Assembly: GCF_018863395.1 (NCBI RefSeq)
Contig: NZ_JAHKRR010000002.1
Coordinates: 797,896 to 861,895 of the forward strand
Reading direction: 5' to 3'
DNA: 64,000 bases
From: Sinomicrobium weinanense
GTDB lineage: Bacteria > Bacteroidota > Bacteroidia > Flavobacteriales > Flavobacteriaceae
The notes beneath the pieces were generated by a model. That model was not told the DNA's origin. It did no database searches and saw nothing but the letters and a program-made list of their open reading frames with translations. The position numbers and the translations under genes were made by a program. Numbering within the stretch: the first letter of the stretch is position 1; each line of letters begins with the position of its first letter. Below, piece by piece: positions 60,617 to 64,000 of the stretch.

Positions 60617-60655
60617 GGGTGAAAATCTTTCACCCGAACAGGCTGAAAAGCCTGT
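60617..60655. other. Two tandem small hairpins downstream of mazG
   Basis: GGGTGAAA-ATC-TTTCACCC (60617-60635) and ACAGGCT-GAAA-AGCCTGT (60638-60655). The second has a stable GNRA-type GAAA loop. No T-run directly after either on the minus strand. Located in the mazG-MATE spacer; it probably stabilises or ends the mazG transcript. Confidence 0.65.
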
Positions 60656-60689
60656 ACAGATCTGAATATCTGAAATTTTTAAATTCCGG

Positions 60690-61469
60690 TTATTTAAAAA
60701 AGTCTTTTGATTTATTCCAGTGGACATCCATTTCATCCAGGGACATATCCTTGAGGTTTTTTTGAGAAGCCGCCGCCTTTTCCTCGAGGTACCGGAATCT
60801 TTTTATGAATTTCTTGTTGGTCCTTTCCAGGGCATTTTCGGGATTAATATTGAGGAAACGGGCATAGTTTATCATACTGAAAAGGACATCCCCAAACTCG
60901 GCTTCCATTTGGTCGGCATCATTTTTTTTCACTTCTTCCTGGAACTCTCCGAGTTCTTCCTGCAGTTTTTCCCATACCTGTGAGGGCTCTTCCCAATCAA
61001 AGCCCACTCCGGCCACCTTATCCTGTATCCTGTTGGCTTTGACCAGGGCGGGAAGGCTTTGCGGAACGCCTTCCAGCACACTTTTCTTGCCTTCCTTCAG
61101 TTTGAGGTTCTCCCAGTTCCTTTTCACATCTTCTTCCCCGTTGACTTTTACATCACCGTAAATATGCGGGTGACGGGCAATGAGTTTTTCGCAGATGGTA
61201 TTGGCTACATCGCCGATGTCAAAATCCCTTGTTTCGCTTCCTATCTTTGCGTAAAAGACAATATGAAGCAATACGTCCCCAAGTTCTTTCTTTACCTCAT
61301 CCAGGTCTTTGTCCAGGATGGCATCGCCCAGTTCGTAGACTTCTTCGATGGTAAGATGGCGAAGGCTTTGCATGGTCTGTTTTCTGTCCCACGGGCATTG
61401 CTCCCTGAGTTCATCCATAATGGTGAGTAAGCGGTCCAATGCCTTTAGTTGTTCTTCCCTGGAATTCAT
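60690..61469 (-). CDS. mazG: Nucleoside triphosphate pyrophosphohydrolase
   Basis: 259-residue two-domain MazG that hydrolyses NTPs/dNTPs to NMPs and may clear aberrant nucleotides and modulate ppGpp. The N-terminal domain has CPWDRKQTMQSLRHLTIEEVYEL (in two blocks) and the ExxED-type motif DEVKKELGDVLLHIVFYAKIG. The second copy is FQEEVKKNDADQMEAEFGDVLFS, with both sets of acidic metal ligands present. Length is normal. Confidence 0.95.
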   Translation of the reverse strand: MNSREEQLKALDRLLTIMDELREQCPWDRKQTMQSLRHLTIEEVYELGDAILDKDLDEVKKELGDVLLHIVFYAKIGSETRDFDIGDVANTICEKLIARHPHIYGDVKVNGEEDVKRNWENLKLKEGKKSVLEGVPQSLPALVKANRIQDKVAGVGFDWEEPSQVWEKLQEELGEFQEEVKKNDADQMEAEFGDVLFSMINYARFLNINPENALERTNKKFIKRFRYLEEKAAASQKNLKDMSLDEMDVHWNKSKDFFK

Positions 61470-61561
61470 CTGCTTAGTATTTTAAGTTGGTTTCGGGTAG
61501 TATTTTGCTTTTGCGATATTAGATATATAAGCCGGATATTAAAAATATTCGGGCTAAAAAA

Positions 61562-61662
61562 GAAGAGGATGTTTTCTGAAAAGTCCTGTAAATCGTCATG
61601 GGACCCTGAAACAAGTTCAGGGTGACGCAACATAAAGACTGCTTTCAGAAGACATCCTCTTC
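61562..61662 (-). terminator. Terminator with a REP hairpin in its loop, after DUF5606 gene
   Basis: Arms 61562-61581 and 61643-61662 (GAAGAGGATGTTTTCTGAAA and complement, one mismatch) give a 20-bp stem; on the minus strand it is followed by CTTTTTT, so it terminates the DUF5606 transcript. The loop is not short: it holds a second palindrome (61594-61627, CGTCA...TGACG with ACCCTGAA/TTCAGGGT). Confidence 0.8.
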
Positions 61663-61681
61663 CCCTATCCGACAGGCAATT

Positions 61682-62143
61682 TTATTCTTTGGTTATCGTA
61701 CTTTCTTCTTTCCCCCCTTCTTCTCCGGTCTTTTCTTCTTCTCCGGAAGCTTCCGCTTCAAAATCGGTAATTCCCTTGGAATGCAGCAAATTGTACCACT
61801 GGATGATCTTTTTGATATCCCCCGGATACACCTTATCTTCATCGTAGTCCGGAAGCACTTCAAAAAAATATTCCTCCAGCTTCACCTTGTCTTCTTTATG
61901 GCTTACAGATGTCTGTCCGCCATCTTCTTTTTCCTTGATCTTACCAAACACTTCCCGAAGAGGAACTTCTTCCTTCAGGGTATAGATCGCTATTTCAGAG
62001 AGCAGGCTTACATTGCTTCGCAATCCCACCGTAATGCGTTTGCCATCGATCAGGGATTCTGCGACAAAGCCGCTCCTGGTCTGTGTTTTCAATTCATATA
62101 ATCCGGGTTTTCCGGAAATGGCCAGTATCTTGTCTAAACTCAT
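61682..62143 (-). CDS. DUF5606 family protein
   Basis: 153 residues, starting MSLDKILAISGKPGLYELKT, with KRITVGLRSNVSLLSEIAIYT and VPLREVFGKI; the C-terminal third is Glu/Lys-rich low complexity (ASGEEEKTGEEGGKEES). The family is restricted to Bacteroidota and typically adjoins def and mazG, as here. Function unknown. Cytosolic, no signal. Confidence 0.9.
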   Translation of the reverse strand: MSLDKILAISGKPGLYELKTQTRSGFVAESLIDGKRITVGLRSNVSLLSEIAIYTLKEEVPLREVFGKIKEKEDGGQTSVSHKEDKVKLEEYFFEVLPDYDEDKVYPGDIKKIIQWYNLLHSKGITDFEAEASGEEEKTGEEGGKEESTITKE

Positions 62144-62184
62144 ATATAAAAGTTTATAGTTTAATGGTTATAGTTCTAAGCTTT

Positions 62185-62312
62185 AGGGGACGAATCCCCC
62201 TCCCCCTTCGGGACCTCCCCCCAATGGGGGAGGAATTCTTCTTTTTATATTATTTGTTGACCCGATAATTTTTTCCCCTTTGGGGAGATGCCAAAGGCAG
62301 AGGGGATCAGCG
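62185..62312. repeat. C-rich two-armed inverted repeat between def and DUF5606 genes
   Basis: Left unit CGAATCCCCCTCCCCCTTCG then GGACCTCCCCCCAATGGGGG (62191-62230), AGGAATTC. Right unit TTTTCCCCTTTGGGGAGATG (62270-62289), CCAAAGGCAGAGGGGATC. The right unit is an imperfect reverse complement of the left. It runs into the last codons of def (stop 62307). Comparable in design to the element at 33238-33345. Confidence 0.8.
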
Positions 62313-62897
62313 GGCTTTTTTGGCTTCCGGGAAGCGCATTTTATAATCTACTTTGATCTTTCCTTTGGAAATATTGGCCAGTTTACCTTTGAGAAGCCGC
62401 TTTTTCAAGGGAGACAGCTTATCGGTGAACAATATGCCCTCAATGTGGTCGTATTCGTGCTGAATGACCCTGGCGATCAACCCGTCATATTCTTCTACGT
62501 GCTTAACGAATTTTTCGTCGTAATATTCTATTTTTATTTTTTCTTCCCTGGAAACGTCTTCACGGATATTGGGAATGCTGAGGCAACCTTCGTTAAACGC
62601 CCATTCTTCACCGGTTTCTTCCAGTATCCTGGCATTGATAAATGCTTTTTTGAAATCCTTTAGTTGCTCCTGCTCTTCCGTGTCCAGGTCTTCGTCCTCC
62701 GCAAAGGGGCTGGCATCGATGACGAAAAGCCGGATCGGCAATCCTACCTGGGGCGCTGCCAGTCCTACACCATAGGCATTGTACATGGTTTCGAACATAC
62801 TGGCTACCAGTCCGCCCAGGTCGGGGTAGTTTTCGTCTATTTCCTCGGTCTTCTTTCTCAAAACGGGGTCGCCATAGGCAACTATAGGTAATATCAT
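62307..62897 (-). CDS. def: Peptide deformylase
   Basis: 196-residue metalloenzyme that removes the N-formyl group from new proteins. All three motifs are present: GVGLAAPQVG (43-52), EGCLSIP (103-109) and QHEYDHIEG (HExxH, His147-His151). An acidic insertion (SPFAEDEDLDTEEQEQ) around 63-78 is common in flavobacterial enzymes. The C-terminus ends RFPEAKKAR inside a repeat. Same strand as ruvX upstream and DUF5606 downstream. Confidence 0.97.
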   Translation of the reverse strand: MILPIVAYGDPVLRKKTEEIDENYPDLGGLVASMFETMYNAYGVGLAAPQVGLPIRLFVIDASPFAEDEDLDTEEQEQLKDFKKAFINARILEETGEEWAFNEGCLSIPNIREDVSREEKIKIEYYDEKFVKHVEEYDGLIARVIQHEYDHIEGILFTDKLSPLKKRLLKGKLANISKGKIKVDYKMRFPEAKKAR

Positions 62898-62966
62898 CTT
62901 AATACAATTTATTCAAATTAACTCAATGCACAACAAAATTCATCTTCAGGTCAAGTTCCGGTTGAT

Positions 62967-63080
62967 CAAAAGATTGATACGAAATTGATCCCGCTACGCG
63001 GGAAGGTTGAAGGAGATTGAAACGCTTTTAAATCAATCTCCCGATAGCTATCGGGATTCAATCTTCCACCAATCTTCTAT
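62967..63080. repeat. AGATTGA two-armed inverted repeat (copy 2)
   Basis: AAAGATTGATACGAAATTGAT, the hairpin CCCGCTACGCGGG, AAGGTTGAAGGAGATTGAAACG, then AAATCAATCTC, a second hairpin CCCGATAGCTATCGGG and TTCAATCTTCC. Same plan as copy 1 after trpA (4756-4863). It lies between ruvX and def. Confidence 0.75.
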
Positions 63081-63156
63081 CATCTTTTATACGAAAACCA
63101 ACACTCTCATAAATCCAACCTCTTTTAAAACAAATTTTGTCACACACCACAACAAA

Positions 63157-63567
63157 TCACCCGCGAGACAGGTACGACTGCAATATAATGGTCGCACTTA
63201 TCTCATCGATCAGGGCCTTGTTGCGGCGTTGCTTTTTTTTCAGGCCACTGTCTATCATGGTCTGGAAAGCCATTTTGGACGTAAACCGTTCGTCTACGCG
63301 TTCTACGGGGATGTCCGGCAGCTGTTTTTCCAGTGCTTTGAGGAAGACCTGGATATATTTTTCGCTTTCAGACGCTTCGTTGCTGTGCCGTTTCGGTTCT
63401 CCGACAACGATCCGCTCCACCTTCTCTTTCTGGGTATAATCCTTTAAAAAATCCATAAGTTCCGCAGTAGGCACAGTGGCAAGCCCGGACGCAATGATCT
63501 GCAATTCGTCCGTTACGGCTATTCCCGTACGCTTTGTTCCGTAATCTATGGCCAGTATTCTACCCAT
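63157..63567 (-). CDS. ruvX: Holliday junction resolvase-like / pre-16S rRNA nuclease YqgF
   Basis: 136-residue RNase-H-fold protein. The first catalytic Asp is in MGRILAIDYGTKRTG, the Glu follows in IVVGEPKRHSNEASE, and the last Asp is in VDERFTSKMA. It acts on the 5' end of pre-16S rRNA in E. coli. ATG 63567 is the family start. In the usual flavobacterial order: divergent from dapD and upstream of def. Confidence 0.94.
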   Translation of the reverse strand: MGRILAIDYGTKRTGIAVTDELQIIASGLATVPTAELMDFLKDYTQKEKVERIVVGEPKRHSNEASESEKYIQVFLKALEKQLPDIPVERVDERFTSKMAFQTMIDSGLKKKQRRNKALIDEISATIILQSYLSRG

Positions 63568-63613
63568 TTTATTTTTTGGCAAATTTAAGATTTAAATTGT
63601 TATAACTATAAAA

Positions 63614-63648
63614 TTGCAAAGTATATTGAATTTAAGCCTTTATATTTG
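63614..63648 (+). promoter_or_regulatory. Candidate dapD promoter
   Basis: TTG (63614-63616), 24 bp, TATATTTG (63641-63648), followed by C. The -7 box is perfect, the spacing one base above the usual range. The start codon is 137 bp downstream, after a repeat-like GGAGT/ACTCC segment (63658-63750). Confidence 0.5.
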
Positions 63649-63785
63649 CTCTGTTTGGAGTCCTGGAGTTGAGGAGTTGGGGAGTTATTGACTAGCGGTG
63701 AATGGCGGCAGGGTGATACTCCAAAACTAAGAACTAAAAAACTCCAAAACTAAAGAGCAATAAAAATCACTATATAATTGACACT

Positions 63786-64000
63786 ATGGAAAAGTTAAGA
63801 GAGATCATAGAGCATACCTGGGACAACAGGGAGCTGTTGAAGGAAGAGAGCACACAGCAAACCATACGGGAGGTCATCGGACTCCTGGACGAAGGCAAAC
63901 TGAGGGTTGCCGAGCCTGTGAACAACGGCTGGCAGGTAAACGAATGGGTAAAAAAAGCCGTGGTGCTCTATTTCCCTATCCAGAAAATGGAAACTATTGA
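63786..64000 (+). CDS. dapD: Tetrahydrodipicolinate N-succinyltransferase, 3' end outside window
   Basis: First 71 residues of DapD, which succinylates tetrahydrodipicolinate in lysine and diaminopimelate synthesis. MEKLREIIEHTWDNRELL, TIREVIGLLDEGKLRVAEP and NGWQVNEWVKKAVVLYFP match the helical N-terminal domain that precedes the left-handed beta-helix. The frame is open to the right edge. Divergent from ruvX. Confidence 0.93.
   Translation, partial: MEKLREIIEHTWDNRELLKEESTQQTIREVIGLLDEGKLRVAEPVNNGWQVNEWVKKAVVLYFPIQKMETI

Noticed and set aside
60524-60736. 70-codon minus-strand frame downstream of mazG
   Set aside because: Overlaps the mazG 3' end in another frame and covers the two hairpins; no recognisable protein.
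63138-63164. TGTCACA-N16-CCGC as a further ECF41 site
   Set aside because: Exact -35 word but wrong -10 and it points into the 3' end of ruvX on the opposite strand.

Overview
The window looks like chromosomal DNA of a Bacteroidota bacterium, most likely family Flavobacteriaceae (genus not assignable from sequence alone). The evidence is a SusC/SusD pair, a THX-type small ribosomal protein, a short eukaryote/archaeal-type ProRS, flavobacterial small conserved proteins (DUF5606, the 74-residue acidic protein, the MARAMYEYT protein), flavobacterial gene neighbourhoods (def-ruvX-dapD, MoxR/DUF58/DUF4350/DUF4129) and promoters of the TTG-N(17-23)-TAnnTTTG type. No rRNA, tRNA, CRISPR array, integrase or transposase was seen, so this is mainly core genome plus accessory operons.

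Layout: 0-5 kb tryptophan operon (trpD partial, trpC, trpF, trpB, trpA). 5-12.3 kb THX, proS, a Trp/Gly/Tyr-rich lipoprotein, a FadL-like outer-membrane protein, folE, cysS, yidD. 12.3-13.7 kb a carboxymuconolactone-decarboxylase (CMD) family protein and an ECF41-type sigma factor. 13.9-19.2 kb lgt, a DUF192 lipoprotein, a YjjG-like HAD phosphatase, a deacetylase-like protein, radC and a truncated, motif-degraded Mpl-like Mur ligase. 19.5-26.1 kb a small glycan locus (GHL10 lipoprotein, SusD, SusC). 26.5-34.7 kb a TRIC channel and an RDD-SpoIIM-DUF4129-DUF4350-MoxR-DUF58 cluster. 34.9-41.8 kb small secreted and cytoplasmic proteins, dps divergent from oxyR, a thioesterase, a TIGR02757 protein, an S10 carboxypeptidase and a patatin. 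41.9-44.4 kb an ECF sigma / membrane protein / DUF4097-like operon. 44.8-51.6 kb TetR plus an RND tripartite efflux pump. 51.8-54.1 kb galM and meaB. 54.2-58.6 kb an ArnC/LAB_N/ArnT/PAP2-like envelope glycolipid cluster. 58.8-64 kb a small acidic protein, MATE exporter, mazG, DUF5606, def, ruvX and the start of dapD.

The most interesting signal is a predicted ECF41 regulon. The sigma factor carries all three ECF41 signatures (WLPEP, DGGGK, NPDKL). The sequence [T/C]GTCAC[A/G]-N16-TGTC, very close to the published ECF41 promoter, occurs upstream of the sigma gene itself, upstream of its CMD partner and, 33 kb away, upstream of the RND efflux operon. The efflux copy sits in a stretch of about 70 bp that is about 90% identical to the CMD leader, including the first CMD codons. 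It looks like a captured or duplicated ECF41-CMD junction that now drives, or attenuates, a multidrug pump also controlled by TetR through two identical operators.

A second theme is repeats: many intergenic spaces contain two-armed imperfect inverted repeats of at least eight sequence families, usually at gene ends. One of them is nested inside the loop of a transcription terminator.
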